NCBI RefSeq assembly: GCF_002752165.1
Contig: NZ_MOMB01000055.1
Location: 1 to 61,276 of the forward strand
DNA: 61,276 bases
Direction of reading: 5' to 3'
Source: Erwinia sp. OLFS4
GTDB taxonomy: Bacteria > Pseudomonadota > Gammaproteobacteria > Enterobacterales > Enterobacteriaceae
Position 1 is the first letter of the stretch; every line of letters starts with the position of its first letter. The notes beneath the pieces were generated by a model, which saw only the letters and a program-made list of their open reading frames with translations, made no database searches and was not told the DNA's origin. Shown here piece after piece: positions 32,342 through 42,562 of this stretch. The translations under genes and the position numbers were made by a program.

Positions 32342-33183
32342 ATGAAGCTGCTGCGTTATGGCCTGGCCGGCAAAGAAAAACCCGGCATTCTGGATGATGA
32401 GGGGCAGATTCGCGATCTCTCCTCGGTGGTTGCTGATATTAATGGTGAAACCCTGCAGCCCGCTTCACTGGCTTTATTAGGGCAGCTGAATCTCAACGAT
32501 TTGCCGAAAGTTGAAGGTAACCCACGTACTGGCCCCTGCGTTGCCCGTCCGGGTAAATTTATTTGTATCGGTCTTAATTATGCCGATCATGCTGCGGAAA
32601 CCGGTGCGCAGATGCCTGCCGAACCGGTCGTATTTGCTAAATGGACCAGTGCTATCATTGGCCCCAATGATGATGTCATCTTACCGCGAGGTTCACTGAA
32701 AACGGACTGGGAGGTTGAACTTGGCGTAGTCATCGGGCTAGGGGGCAGCTATATCCCGCTGGAAAATGCCATGCAGCATGTGGCAGGGTATTGTGTGATT
32801 AATGACATTTCAGAACGGGAGTTTCAGAGCGAGCGAGGCGGCACCTGGGATAAAGGTAAAGGTTGCGATACCTTTGGCCCGATGGGACCCTGGCTGGTTA
32901 CTGCGGATGAAATTGCTGACCCGCAGAATCTTACCTTGTGGCTGGACGTCGATGGCCAGCGTTATCAGCATGGTAATACCCGTACGATGATTTTTAGCGT
33001 ACAGCACATTGTTAGCTATCTGAGTCATTTTATGAGTCTGCAGCCGGGTGATGTCATTTCCACCGGCACCCGCCGGGAGTGGTGCTGGGCATGAAGCCTC
33101 CGGTGTTTCTGCGTGCCGGACAGCAGATGCATCTGGGTATTGAAGGGCTGGGTGAACAGCGACAGCGTGTTATTCAGGCATAG
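32342..33183 (+). pseudogene. Fumarylacetoacetate hydrolase family protein, frameshifted
   Basis: The first 244 codons encode a normal FAH-family enzyme of the ureidoglycolate lyase / 2,4-diketo-3-deoxy-L-fuconate hydrolase type. IGLNYADHAAETG and the metal-binding DWEVELGVVIG and INDISEREFQ segments are present. At 33069-33071 the run CCC is one base short: the family sequence GTPPGV becomes GTRREW, and the frame stops at 33094. Adding one C restores GMKPPVFLRAGQQMHLGIEG and a typical end RQRVIQA at 33183, giving 280 residues. Either the gene has lost its C-terminal ~37 residues or this is a sequencing error in a C-run. GGAGAGAA precedes the ATG. The substrate is not defined. Confidence 0.85.
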
Positions 33184-33312
33184 TTCAGGGCCTGGCTATG
33201 ATGGGTTGCCAGCCCGCGCCGGGTTGTAAAGTTCAACATAGCCGGCTTTCCTTTAACCATTCTGGTGTTTTACTATGTTGGCCAGTTTTTCTTGCCTGCA
33301 CAGGGACATTTG

Positions 33313-34389
33313 ATGCGCTCGTTGCTTACCCCGCTCCTGATTACCTTACTGCTTGCAGCCTGCAGCAGTGCGCCGCAACAGGTTACCTCTCCGGATCACG
33401 GTAATCCTTTTAGCGGGGGCACAGGGTCTGTTCAGGATAATGGTGTTTCGCTACTTAGCGGTGACTTTGCCGGAAACTCTGCGGCGCAAGCCTTTGTCAC
33501 TAAAATGGTTAATGAACACGTTTTTGATCGCGTTCAGCTGGAAGGTACGCTGTCAGCCACCAGACGTCTGGACTGGGTGCTGGATTATATGGAGCGTCAG
33601 GCGCCTTCTTATCAGGGGCCTCCTGGACCAAACGGTGCGTGGCTACGCTACCGTAAAAAGTTTATCACGCCGGACAATGTGCAAAATGGCGTGCAGTTCT
33701 GGAATCAGTATCAGGAGGCACTTGACCGCGCCTGGCAGACTTATGGCGTGCCGCCAGAGATTATTGTCGGTATTATCGGCGTTGAAACCCGCTGGGGTAG
33801 GGTCATGGGAAAAACCCGTATTGTTGATGCGCTGGCTACGCTGGCGTTCGATTACCCCCGACGCGGTAAATATTTTGCCAGCGAGCTGGAAACCTTTCTG
33901 CTGATGGCGCGAAAAGAAGGGGATAACGTGCTCGATCTGCGTGGTTCTTTCGCCGGTGCCATGGGATACGGTCAGTTTATGCCGTCCTCCTATCAACAAT
34001 ATGCGGTTGATTTTAATCATGATGGCCATGTGAATTTGTGGGACCCGATTGATGCTATTGGCAGCGTGGCTCACTATTTTAGCGCCCATGGCTGGCAGCC
34101 GGGTGGTGCGGTGGCCATCGCCGCATCGGGTCAGGTGCCGCGACTTGTCAGCGGTTTTAATACACGTTATCTGCCGGCATCTCTGATTGCTGCAGGCCTG
34201 ACGCCGCAAGGTTCATTAGGTGATGTTAAGCAGGTGAGTCTGATTAAGCTGGATATGGGGGATTATTATCAGTACTGGTTTGGTCTGCCCAATTTCTATG
34301 TTATTACCCGTTATAATCACAATACCCATTATGCCATGGCGGTATGGCAACTCGGACTGGCAGTTCGCGCTGCGCGCAACGCCGGCTGA
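33313..34389 (+). CDS. mltB: Membrane-bound lytic murein transglycosylase B
   Basis: MltB is an outer-membrane lipoprotein that cleaves peptidoglycan glycan strands to 1,6-anhydroMurNAc ends. The 358-residue product (E. coli 361) has a lipobox (LITLLLAACSS, Cys17) and the catalytic glutamate in GIIGVETRWGRVMG. GSFAGAMGYGQFMPSSY and the EF-hand-like DFNHDGHVNLWDPIDAIGSV are typical of the SltB family. I chose the ATG at 33313, which gives the normal signal peptide; the frame opens earlier at 33265 without support. It keeps its E. coli neighbourhood near pncC-recA, but tam is inserted between them. Confidence 0.96.
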   Translation: MRSLLTPLLITLLLAACSSAPQQVTSPDHGNPFSGGTGSVQDNGVSLLSGDFAGNSAAQAFVTKMVNEHVFDRVQLEGTLSATRRLDWVLDYMERQAPSYQGPPGPNGAWLRYRKKFITPDNVQNGVQFWNQYQEALDRAWQTYGVPPEIIVGIIGVETRWGRVMGKTRIVDALATLAFDYPRRGKYFASELETFLLMARKEGDNVLDLRGSFAGAMGYGQFMPSSYQQYAVDFNHDGHVNLWDPIDAIGSVAHYFSAHGWQPGGAVAIAASGQVPRLVSGFNTRYLPASLIAAGLTPQGSLGDVKQVSLIKLDMGDYYQYWFGLPNFYVITRYNHNTHYAMAVWQLGLAVRAARNAG

Positions 34390-34425
34390 TCGCGAGCCAG
34401 CTTGCCTGTTTGACAGGGGAAAATA

Positions 34426-35199
34426 ATGAAAGACTGGGACCCGCAGCTATACCGGCGCTTTGAAGCCGAACGCACCCGCCCGGCAGAAGAATTGTTAGCC
34501 CGTGTTTGCCTGAGTGACGCTGCTTTTATTAGTGACCTCGGCTGCGGGCCGGGTAACAGCACCGAACTGTTATGCAATACCTGGACACAGGCAACGGTTA
34601 CCGGTGTTGATACTTCTCCTGCCATGCTTGACCAGGCAAAGGCTCGTCTGCCACAGTGCCGGTTCACTCAGGCTGATATCAGTGGTTGGCAGGCACCTCA
34701 GCCACAGAACCTGATTTTTGCTAATGCCTCTTTGCAATGGGTTGCCGATCACCACAAGCTGTTGCCGGCACTGGTAAATCAGCTGCCCCCGGCAGGGGTG
34801 CTGGCCGTGCAGATGCCGGATAATCTCGACGAACCCAGCCATCGCCTGATGCGTGAAGTTGCAGGATTAGCCGAGTGGCGCGCGCTTATCTCCCCGGCCG
34901 CCAGTGAGCGAAAGCGTTTACTTTGTGCTGCTGACTATTACGATTTATTGTCTGCCAGCGGTTGTCAGGTTGACCTCTGGCATACCACCTATTATCACCT
35001 GATGCCCTCCCCGTCAGCGATAATTGACTGGCTGAAAGCCACAGGGTTACGGCCTTTTCTTGTTACGCTGTCTGGCGGACAGCAAGTGCGTTTTCTGGAC
35101 AGTTATCTGACGCGGCTGCGTGTTGCCTACCCTGCGCGTCACGATGGCAGTTGTTTATTAGCGTTTCCCCGGTTATTTATCGTGGCACAACGGCGCTGA
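34426..35199 (+). CDS. tam: Trans-aconitate 2-methyltransferase
   Basis: Tam methylates trans-aconitate with SAM, detoxifying an inhibitor of the citric acid cycle. The 257-residue product (E. coli 252) starts MKDWDPQLYRRFEAERTRPA. It has the SAM motif ISDLGCGPGNSTELL, the conserved LIFANASLQWVADH and LAVQMPDN segments, and TTYYHLMPSPSAIIDWL and LLAFPRLFIVAQR near the end. GGGGAAAATA precedes the ATG. In E. coli tam is at a different locus, so its place between mltB and pncC is a local rearrangement. Confidence 0.93.
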   Translation: MKDWDPQLYRRFEAERTRPAEELLARVCLSDAAFISDLGCGPGNSTELLCNTWTQATVTGVDTSPAMLDQAKARLPQCRFTQADISGWQAPQPQNLIFANASLQWVADHHKLLPALVNQLPPAGVLAVQMPDNLDEPSHRLMREVAGLAEWRALISPAASERKRLLCAADYYDLLSASGCQVDLWHTTYYHLMPSPSAIIDWLKATGLRPFLVTLSGGQQVRFLDSYLTRLRVAYPARHDGSCLLAFPRLFIVAQRR

Positions 35200-35312
35200 G
35201 TGACGTTCAGCGCCGGGCGTCGATGGGCCTCGCAAAACTGGCCAGCGAACGCTATTTTCCTGGCAAAAGCGTGTTACGCTTTTGCCAGATGACCGTAAAC
35301 CTGGAGAAGGAA

Positions 35313-35822
35313 ATGACCGACCAGCAACTGCGCAAACTCAGTGCCGAAATAGGAAATCGGCTTCGTCAGCAGCGCGCCAGCCTGACGACCGCAGAATCCT
35401 GTACCGGTGGCGGCATTGCCCGGGTTCTGACTGATATTCCAGGCAGTTCGGCCTGGTTTGAGTATGGCTTTGTTACCTACAGCAATGCGGCAAAAAGTAA
35501 GCTGCTTGGCGTGCAGCCAGCTACGCTTACGGCCCATGGTGCCGTCAGTGAAGCCGTGGTGCTCGAAATGGCTCAGGGCGCCTTACGTGTGTCTGATGCC
35601 AGCTATGCGATCTCGGTCAGTGGCATCGCCGGACCGGATGGCGGTACCCGACAAAAACCGGTGGGCACCGTCTGGTTTGGTTTTGCCAGCCGCCACGGAC
35701 AAAGCGAAGCATGGTGTCAGTGTTTTGCCGGCGATCGTCTGCAGGTACGCCTGCTGGCAACGGCCTGGGCGTTGGAAACGCTGCATAAACGATTTCTCGA
35801 AAATAAGCTTGATACTGTATGA
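35313..35822 (+). CDS. pncC: Nicotinamide-nucleotide amidase
   Basis: PncC (YgaD, CinA C-terminal family) deamidates nicotinamide mononucleotide to nicotinate mononucleotide in pyridine nucleotide salvage. The 169-residue product (E. coli 165) has TTAESCTGGGIARVLTDIPGS, with the conserved Ser/Cys motif, and SVSGIAGPDGGTRQKPVGTVW. I chose the ATG at 35313, preceded by GGAGAAGGAA; an earlier in-frame start at 35151 overlaps tam and has no homology. The stop codon lies inside the LexA box of recA. Confidence 0.95.
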   Translation: MTDQQLRKLSAEIGNRLRQQRASLTTAESCTGGGIARVLTDIPGSSAWFEYGFVTYSNAAKSKLLGVQPATLTAHGAVSEAVVLEMAQGALRVSDASYAISVSGIAGPDGGTRQKPVGTVWFGFASRHGQSEAWCQCFAGDRLQVRLLATAWALETLHKRFLENKLDTV

Positions 35823-35836
35823 CTATACAGTATAAT
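35809..35836 (+). promoter_or_regulatory. recA promoter with LexA (SOS) box
   Basis: The -35 TTGATA (35809-35814) and -10 TATAAT (35831-35836) are 16 bases apart. A near-perfect LexA box, TACTGTATGACTATACAGTA (35813-35832, CTG-N10-CAG), fills the spacer. Layout and sequence closely match E. coli recA. Confidence 0.97.
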
Positions 35837-35895
35837 CACTGTCAGTTTAGTTTTACAGACGCAAAGCCACGTGATGTGCGCTTTACCCTGCATGA

Positions 35896-36975
<1,080 letters not shown>

Positions 36976-37031
36976 TCTGCTGACTGCGGGCGTAGTTTAT
37001 GTTGACCGCCGATCGTCAGTGATATAAACCG

Positions 37032-37059
37032 CGGGTAAGGGCCATCCTTACCCGTTTTT
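37032..37059 (+). terminator. Rho-independent terminator between recA and recX
   Basis: CGGGTAAGG (37032-37040) pairs with CCTTACCCG (37046-37054), followed by TTTTT. In E. coli read-through of the equivalent hairpin gives low recX expression. Confidence 0.9.
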
Positions 37060-37214
37060 CTTTTTACCCCTCACATCCTGCCAGGTGTCCTTCACCCAGT
37101 AACGTGCGGCATAATCCAGCAACCCGCCAGAACTTTGTTAATTTCCTGGCAGAAACGTTATGCTGAAAAAACGAAAGGTATTGCCTGGCCTTATATCAAC
37201 GGCAGAAAGTGATC

Positions 37215-37724
37215 ATGACCGAAAATGATGTCAAAAGGCGATTAGGCCGCTTAACGGAAAGAGCAATGCGGGTGCTGGCAATGCGCGATCATAGTGAAGC
37301 CGAACTGCGGCGAAAAATGGTCATGGCTGGACAGCGCACGCAGTTCAATGGCCGGCAGGATAGTGAACAGGGGCCGACTGATGAAGAAATTGAACAGGTG
37401 ATTGCCTGGTGCCATCAGCATGATTTTCTCAATGACCGGCGCTTTGCCGAACGCTTTGTCACCAGTCGGAGCCACAAGGGATACGGTCCGCAACGTATTC
37501 GTGTTGAATTACAGCAAAAAGGTATTGACCGCCAGCTCATTGATGAGATGCTGGCTGCCTGTGGAATTGACTGGATAAGCCTGGCGGCAGAACTGGCCGG
37601 TCGGCGTTTTGGGCAGCCCTTGCCGCAAGCGTGGAAGGAAAAGGCCAGAGTTCAGCGATATCTGCTGACAAGAGGCTTTCTGATGGACGATATCCAGGAG
37701 ATTTTTAGAAATTTTGATAATTGA
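37215..37724 (+). CDS. recX: Regulatory protein RecX
   Basis: RecX caps RecA filaments and inhibits recombinase activity. The 169-residue product (E. coli 166) is all-helical with three-helix repeats; RAMRVLAMRDHSEAELRRKM, VIAWCHQHDFLNDRRFAERF and SRSHKGYGPQRIRVELQQKG are diagnostic. I chose the ATG at 37215; a GTG two codons earlier (37209) is also possible. It is downstream of recA past a terminator, as in related bacteria, and alaS follows. Confidence 0.95.
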   Translation: MTENDVKRRLGRLTERAMRVLAMRDHSEAELRRKMVMAGQRTQFNGRQDSEQGPTDEEIEQVIAWCHQHDFLNDRRFAERFVTSRSHKGYGPQRIRVELQQKGIDRQLIDEMLAACGIDWISLAAELAGRRFGQPLPQAWKEKARVQRYLLTRGFLMDDIQEIFRNFDN

Positions 37725-37860
37725 CCATGAAGAAATTTTACTTCCCACGGAAGAAAATTTATCTTATTCACCACTTTTTGTTCGTGCTGGCGGTGCGGGT
37801 AGTCCAATTCTGGTACAAAATGGCCCACGAACACGATATTAGCGTGATTTCAGGATATCT

Positions 37861-40488
37861 ATGAGCAAGAGCACTGCGGAGATTCGTCAGGCGTTTCTCG
37901 ACTTTTTTCATGGCAAAGGCCATCAGGTGGTAGCGAGCAGCTCCCTGGTTCCCCATAACGATCCCACTCTGCTTTTTACCAACGCAGGGATGAACCAGTT
38001 TAAAGACGTTTTTCTTGGCCAGGATAAACGCGCTTATTCACGCGCCACCACTTCGCAACGCTGTGTTCGGGCCGGCGGCAAGCATAACGATCTGGAAAAT
38101 GTAGGCTATACCGCACGTCATCATACCTTCTTTGAAATGCTGGGTAATTTTAGCTTTGGTGATTATTTTAAGCAGGAAGCGATTGCCTTTGCCTGGGAGC
38201 TGCTGACCGCGCCACAATGGTTCAATCTGCCCAAAGAACGGCTATGGGTGACGGTCTATGAGACCGACGATGAAGCGTATGATATCTGGGCGAATGAGAT
38301 TGGCGTGTCCGCGGAGCGCATTATTCGTATTGGCGATAATAAAGGCGCCGCTTATGCATCAGATAACTTCTGGCAGATGGGCGATACCGGTCCTTGTGGC
38401 CCTTGTTCAGAGATTTTCTACGATCATGGCGACCACATCTGGGGTGGCCCTCCCGGTAGTCCGGAAGAAGATGGCGATCGTTATATCGAAATCTGGAACA
38501 TCGTGTTTATGCAGTTTAATCGCCAGGCCGACGGCACTATGCAGCCGTTACCTAAGCCTTCCGTTGATACCGGTATGGGGCTTGAGCGTATTTCTGCCGT
38601 TTTACAGCACGTTAACTCTAACTATGAAATTGATCTGTTCAGCAAGTTAATTAAGGCCGTTGCTGAGGTGACCGGAACAACCGATTTAGCCAATAAATCG
38701 CTGCGTGTGGTTGCCGACCATATCCGATCATGTGCGTTTCTGGTTGCCGATGGTGTTATCCCATCAAATGAGAACCGCGGTTACGTATTGCGGCGTATTA
38801 TTCGCCGCGCGGTACGTCACGGTAATATGCTGGGGGCAAAAGGCACATTTTTCTGGAAGCTGGTTGCGCCGCTAATCGATGTGATGGACAGCGCCGGTGA
38901 TGACCTCAGACGTCAGCAAGCGCAGGTTGAGCAAGTGCTGCGCAGCGAAGAAGAGCAGTTTGCAAAAACCCTGGAGCGTGGTCTGGCGCTGCTGGATGAA
39001 GAACTGACAAAGCTGGAAGGGGACACCCTGGATGGTGAAACGGTTTTCCGCTTGTATGATACCTTTGGTTTCCCGGTGGATTTGACCGCTGATGTATGCC
39101 GTGAGCGTGATCTGAAAATTGATGAACAAGGGTTTGAGCGCGCTATGGCGCAGCAGCGTCAGCGCGCCCGTGAAGCCAGCGGTTTCTCCACCGATTACAG
39201 CAGTGTGATCCGGATTGATGAATCCACCCGTTTTAATGGCTATGAACAGCTTGAGGCTGATGCCTGCGTGAAGGCTATCTTTGTTGACGGGCAGGCAACC
39301 CAGCAGATCGCCGCTGGCCAGCAGGGTGTAATTATCCTTGACCAGACGCCATTTTATGGCGAATCTGGCGGACAGGTTGGTGATAGCGGCGTTCTGCAGG
39401 CTGGCAATGCCCGTTTTACCGTCACTGATACGCAGAAATATGCTCAGGCATCGGGCCATATTGGCACGCTGACCAGTGGCCATCTGAAGATTGGCGATCG
39501 CGTGAATGCGCAGGTTGATGCAGCGCGTCGTGGGCGTATTCGTCTTAATCATTCGGCGACGCATTTACTGCATGCGGCTTTACGGCGCGTGCTGGGAGAT
39601 CATGTGGCGCAAAAAGGCTCGCTGGTAAACGACAAATATTTGCGTTTTGATTTTTCTCATTTCGAAGCGATGAAACCGGAAGAAATCCGCCGGGTGGAAG
39701 ATATGGTTAACGAACATATCCGCCTTAACCATGCGGTGACAACCCATATTATGGCGCTTGAAGATGCTAAAGCGCAGGGTGCAATGGCACTGTTTGGCGA
39801 GAAATATGACGAGCGCGTGCGGGTACTGAGCATGGGTGATTTTTCCACCGAGCTTTGCGGCGGAACCCATGCCAGCCGGACCGGTGATATTGGTCTGTTC
39901 CGTATTCTCAGTGAACAGGGTACGGCGGCCGGGGTACGACGTATTGAAGCGGTAACCGGCGAAGGGGCGATGAAGCAGGTTCATTCGCAAAGCGATCAGC
40001 TACAGGATGTGGCTCAGCTGTTAAAAGCGAATAACAGCAACCTGACTGATAAGGTCAGGGCGGTGATTGAGCATGCTCGTTCGCTGGAAAAAGAATTACA
40101 GCAGTTGAAAGATCAGCAGGCTGCGCATGAAAGCGCGTCACTGAGCAGTAAAGCAATTGATCTTAATGGCATTAAATTGTTAGTGACTCAGCTGGACGGT
40201 ACCGAGCCGAAAATGTTGCGTACCATGGTTGATGATCTGAAAAATCAGTTGAAGTCCGCGGTCGTTGTGCTGGCGACCGTGTCGGAAGGTAAAGTGTCAC
40301 TGATTGCCGGTGTGACCAGGGATTTAACCGGACAAATTAAAGCCGGTGAGCTGATTTCCGAATTAGCTCAGAAGGTGGGGGGTAAAGGTGGCGGGCGGCC
40401 CGATATGGCACAGGCCGGAGGCAACGACGTTCAGGCACTGGCAGGGGCTCTTGCCAGCGTTGAATCCTGGGTTAAAGCAAAAATGTAA
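37861..40488 (+). CDS. alaS: Alanine--tRNA ligase
   Basis: AlaS charges tRNA-Ala through recognition of the G3-U70 pair and edits Ser-tRNA-Ala and Gly-tRNA-Ala. The 875-residue product (E. coli 876) has the class II catalytic domain ([21 protein letters not shown], then motif 2 around [13 protein letters not shown]). It also has the editing domain with zinc-type [11 protein letters not shown] and [11 protein letters not shown], and the C-Ala domain ending [22 protein letters not shown]. The ATG at 37861 gives the usual start. csrA follows after 242 bases. Confidence 0.98.
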   Translation: MSKSTAEIRQAFLDFFHGKGHQVVASSSLVPHNDPTLLFTNAGMNQFKDVFLGQDKRAYSRATTSQRCVRAGGKHNDLENVGYTARHHTFFEMLGNFSFGDYFKQEAIAFAWELLTAPQWFNLPKERLWVTVYETDDEAYDIWANEIGVSAERIIRIGDNKGAAYASDNFWQMGDTGPCGPCSEIFYDHGDHIWGGPPGSPEEDGDRYIEIWNIVFMQFNRQADGTMQPLPKPSVDTGMGLERISAVLQHVNSNYEIDLFSKLIKAVAEVTGTTDLANKSLRVVADHIRSCAFLVADGVIPSNENRGYVLRRIIRRAVRHGNMLGAKGTFFWKLVAPLIDVMDSAGDDLRRQQAQVEQVLRSEEEQFAKTLERGLALLDEELTKLEGDTLDGETVFRLYDTFGFPVDLTADVCRERDLKIDEQGFERAMAQQRQRAREASGFSTDYSSVIRIDESTRFNGYEQLEADACVKAIFVDGQATQQIAAGQQGVIILDQTPFYGESGGQVGDSGVLQAGNARFTVTDTQKYAQASGHIGTLTSGHLKIGDRVNAQVDAARRGRIRLNHSATHLLHAALRRVLGDHVAQKGSLVNDKYLRFDFSHFEAMKPEEIRRVEDMVNEHIRLNHAVTTHIMALEDAKAQGAMALFGEKYDERVRVLSMGDFSTELCGGTHASRTGDIGLFRILSEQGTAAGVRRIEAVTGEGAMKQVHSQSDQLQDVAQLLKANNSNLTDKVRAVIEHARSLEKELQQLKDQQAAHESASLSSKAIDLNGIKLLVTQLDGTEPKMLRTMVDDLKNQLKSAVVVLATVSEGKVSLIAGVTRDLTGQIKAGELISELAQKVGGKGGGRPDMAQAGGNDVQALAGALASVESWVKAKM

Positions 40489-40730
40489 CACTATAAAAAA
40501 ACGTACTGGGGGGACGTAACAGGGCGCTTACTACAGCCTGTTGCCCGTTATGTGCCCGTAAACAAAGTCAGGTGGTTGTTGCGTATTTCGGCTAAACTAT
40601 GTATCAGCAGAATGTATTAGTGAGAGGATGCACTTTTGGTGTATTTGTCATAAGCTACATTAAGCGTTATTTGATGGATAATGCCGGGAGACGGTAAACC
40701 CGACTCTATTAATCTTTCAAGGAGCAAAGA

Positions 40731-40916
40731 ATGCTTATTCTAACTCGTCGAGTTGGTGAAACCCTCATGATTGGCGATGAGGTGACTGTAACGGTCCTGG
40801 GCGTTAAAGGTAACCAGGTGCGCATTGGGGTCAATGCGCCGAAAGAAGTGTCTGTTCACCGCGAAGAGATCTATCAGCGTATTCAGGCTGAGAAGAGTCA
40901 GCAAACGAGTTACTAA
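40731..40916 (+). CDS. csrA: Carbon storage regulator CsrA
   Basis: CsrA is a dimeric RNA-binding protein that blocks or stabilises mRNAs with GGA sites and controls glycogen, motility and biofilm formation. The 61-residue product equals E. coli in length and is nearly identical ([18 protein letters not shown] ...). Arg44 (HREEI) and the N-terminal RNA-binding strand are kept. The leader (CAAGGAGCAAAGAATG) places a GGA within the ribosome site, consistent with the autoregulation known in E. coli. The 242-base upstream gap holds its promoters, which I did not resolve. Confidence 0.99.
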   Translation: MLILTRRVGETLMIGDEVTVTVLGVKGNQVRIGVNAPKEVSVHREEIYQRIQAEKSQQTSY

Positions 40917-40924
40917 CCTATTCT

Positions 40925-40957
40925 GCGCCTCGCAAGTTGATGCGAGGCGCTGCTTTA
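40925..40957 (+). terminator. Terminator hairpin after csrA
   Basis: GCGCCTCGCA (40925-40934) pairs perfectly with TGCGAGGCGC (40941-40950) around a 6-base loop, followed by TGCTTTATTATTATTC. The T-run is imperfect. Confidence 0.7.
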
Positions 40958-41132
40958 TTATTATTCATTTCTGCTTTTTTCCCTGCCGGTGTCACCTCTT
41001 TTTTTTCCGCACACGCGGCGGATAAACCTGCTGTCTTCGGTGAGTTTTATGTTGATTCTTCTCTGTTTTTGCCGGGAAAATATTCTGATTGCGTGGCTTT
41101 TGTGCAATCAAACCTGGCGGGGGAAAAAATGT

Positions 41133-41160
41133 TTGACTTATAAGTCCGGGAAAGTAATAT
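41133..41160 (+). promoter_or_regulatory. Promoter of the tRNA-Ser/tRNA-Arg cluster
   Basis: TTGACT (41133-41138) and TAATAT (41155-41160) have 16-base spacing and a GC-rich discriminator (GTGCGCCACGC), typical of stringently controlled stable-RNA promoters. It lies 63 bases upstream of the tRNA-Ser gene. Confidence 0.75.
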
Positions 41161-41223
41161 GTGCGCCACGCAACGCCGATGAACGCTTTCTGGTTCTGAA
41201 GCGAAACGTTTCAGAGTAAGTGT

Positions 41224-41316
41224 GGTGAGGTGGCCGAGAGGCTGAAGGCGCTCCCCTGCTAAGGGAGTATGCGGTCAAAAGCTGCATCGAGGGTTCGAAT
41301 CCCTCCCTCACCGCCA
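41224..41316 (+). tRNA. serV: tRNA-Ser (anticodon GCT)
   Basis: This is a 93-base class II tRNA. The acceptor GGTGAGG pairs with CCTCACC, followed by G and an encoded CCA. The anticodon loop CCTGCTAAG gives GCT, reading AGC/AGU. The long variable arm is TATGCGGTCAAAAGCTGCATC, with stem GCGG/GCTGC region, and the T arm holds GGTTCGAAT. It is the first gene of the cluster, as with serV in E. coli. Confidence 0.97.
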
Positions 41317-41322
41317 TTTGAT

Positions 41323-41399
41323 GCATCCGTAGCTCAGCTGGATAGAGTACTCGGCTACGAACCGAGCGGTCGGAGGTTCGAATCCTCCCGGATGCGCCA
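41323..41399 (+). tRNA. tRNA-Arg (anticodon ACG), copy 1
   Basis: A 77-base tRNA with acceptor GCATCCG/CGGATGC, discriminator G73 and encoded CCA. The anticodon stem-loop CTCGGCTACGAACCGAG gives ACG (inosine at the wobble position, reading CGU/CGC/CGA). E. coli argQVYZ are almost identical but, as I recall, have A73. Confidence 0.97.
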
Positions 41400-41442
41400 C
41401 TCTCTGGCAGTAAGCATACCCTGCAAAAAGTCAAAACGTTGT

Positions 41443-41519
41443 GCATCCGTAGCTCAGCTGGATAGAGTACTCGGCTACGAACCGAGCGGTCGGAGGTTCG
41501 AATCCTCCCGGATGCGCCA
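41443..41519 (+). tRNA. tRNA-Arg (anticodon ACG), copy 2
   Basis: Identical over all 77 bases to copy 1, with encoded CCA and G73. The 43-base spacer from copy 1 is not repeated elsewhere in the cluster. Confidence 0.97.
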
Positions 41520-41632
41520 TATTTTGCCAGGTACCGTCTTTGCGAATCACTGCGCGGCTCACTATCATCTGCCTGAAGACACCCTCAGGATACTTTCTCA
41601 GTAACTGATGCTGTTGTTATCAATGTTATAAT

Positions 41633-41709
41633 GCATCCGTAGCTCAGCTGGATAGAGTACTCGGCTACGAACCGAGCGGTCGGAGGTTCGAATCCTCCCG
41701 GATGCGCCA
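41633..41709 (+). tRNA. tRNA-Arg (anticodon ACG), copy 3
   Basis: Identical over 77 bases to copies 1 and 2. It follows a longer, 113-base spacer. The 283 bases after it, up to yqaB, show no fourth copy; E. coli has four. Confidence 0.97.
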
Positions 41710-41992
41710 CTGAATACTTGCCGGTTAGCCTATAGACCGCTTGCCGCTAACATCAATATCCTGCAAAAAATCAGACAGTTCTGTCCGCCTTTCCGATAAT
41801 TTTACGGTAAATTCCTGCTTTATTTTATCCATCCCGTTCAGGCTGACGTTTGCATTTATTTATGCAGGCAGCGCTGTTGAACAGACAGGTCAATTCCCAC
41901 TTGCTGTATAAGGCATTTGCTGATCCATAGCAACGGCGACAATACCGGCTAAGTAAGTTAAAGTATGCACTCGTTTAAGCGATGGGCAGAGT

Positions 41993-42562
41993 ATGATGTA
42001 TGATCACTACGCAGGCCTGATATTTGATATGGACGGCACCCTCCTTGACACGGAGCCAGCTCACCGTAAAGCATGGCAGGTTGTGCTGGCACGTTACGGT
42101 ATCCGTTTTGATGAACAGGCGACGGCTGGTTTAAACGGTTCCCCCAGCTGGCGTGTTGCCCAAGCGATTCTCTCCTGGCATAACCTGGCACAGGATCCTC
42201 ACCTGCTGGCACGTGAGAAAACCGATATAGTTAAAAGCATGCTGCTGGAAACGGTACAACCTTTACCTCTGGTGGAGGTGGTTAAGCGCTATAAGGGTCG
42301 TCGTCCTATGGCGGTAGGTACCGGTAGCGAGCATGCGATGGCTGACGCTTTGCTACATCGACTGGGGTTACATGATTACTTCGATGTTATTGTCGGTGCG
42401 GATGACGTGACAAAACATAAACCTGAACCGGATACCTTTTTACGTTGTGCCCGGCTGATGGGCGTGGCCGCAGATCGTTGCATCGTCTTTGAAGATGCCG
42501 ATTTCGGCGTCCAGGCGGCGCACGCGGCTGGCATGGACGTTGTGGATGTGCGTCTGATGTAA
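41993..42562 (+). CDS. yqaB: HAD-family fructose-1-phosphate/6-phosphogluconate phosphatase YqaB
   Basis: YqaB is a cytosolic HAD phosphatase. The E. coli enzyme acts on fructose 1-phosphate and related sugar phosphates. The 189-residue product (E. coli 188) has motif I DMDGTLLDTE (Asp12, Asp14), the cap with the variant-3 beta-PGM-like fold, motif II in GTGSEHAMAD, the lysine in KHKPEPDTFL, and motif IV VFEDADFGVQAAHAAGM. It starts with tandem ATGs at 41993 and 41996. In E. coli yqaA follows and precedes gshA; here only 219 bases lie between yqaB and the gshA start and no yqaA is present. Confidence 0.95.
   Translation: MMYDHYAGLIFDMDGTLLDTEPAHRKAWQVVLARYGIRFDEQATAGLNGSPSWRVAQAILSWHNLAQDPHLLAREKTDIVKSMLLETVQPLPLVEVVKRYKGRRPMAVGTGSEHAMADALLHRLGLHDYFDVIVGADDVTKHKPEPDTFLRCARLMGVAADRCIVFEDADFGVQAAHAAGMDVVDVRLM

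Noticed and set aside
38872..39564. Long minus-strand open frame (230 residues) inside alaS
   Set aside because: It is fully antisense to conserved alaS coding sequence; a typical shadow frame.
40937..41143. 68-residue frame downstream of csrA starting MMRGAALLLFISAFF
   Set aside because: Its apparent signal peptide comes from the T-rich DNA after the csrA terminator; it runs into the tRNA promoter and has no ribosome site.
41138..41604. Open frames on both strands across the tRNA cluster (repeated [21 protein letters not shown])
   Set aside because: These are translations of the tRNA genes, a well-known annotation artefact.
41323..41709. Repeated 77-base units that could be mistaken for a repeat array
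   Set aside because: They are complete tRNA-Arg genes with CCA, and the spacers are of unequal length; not CRISPR.
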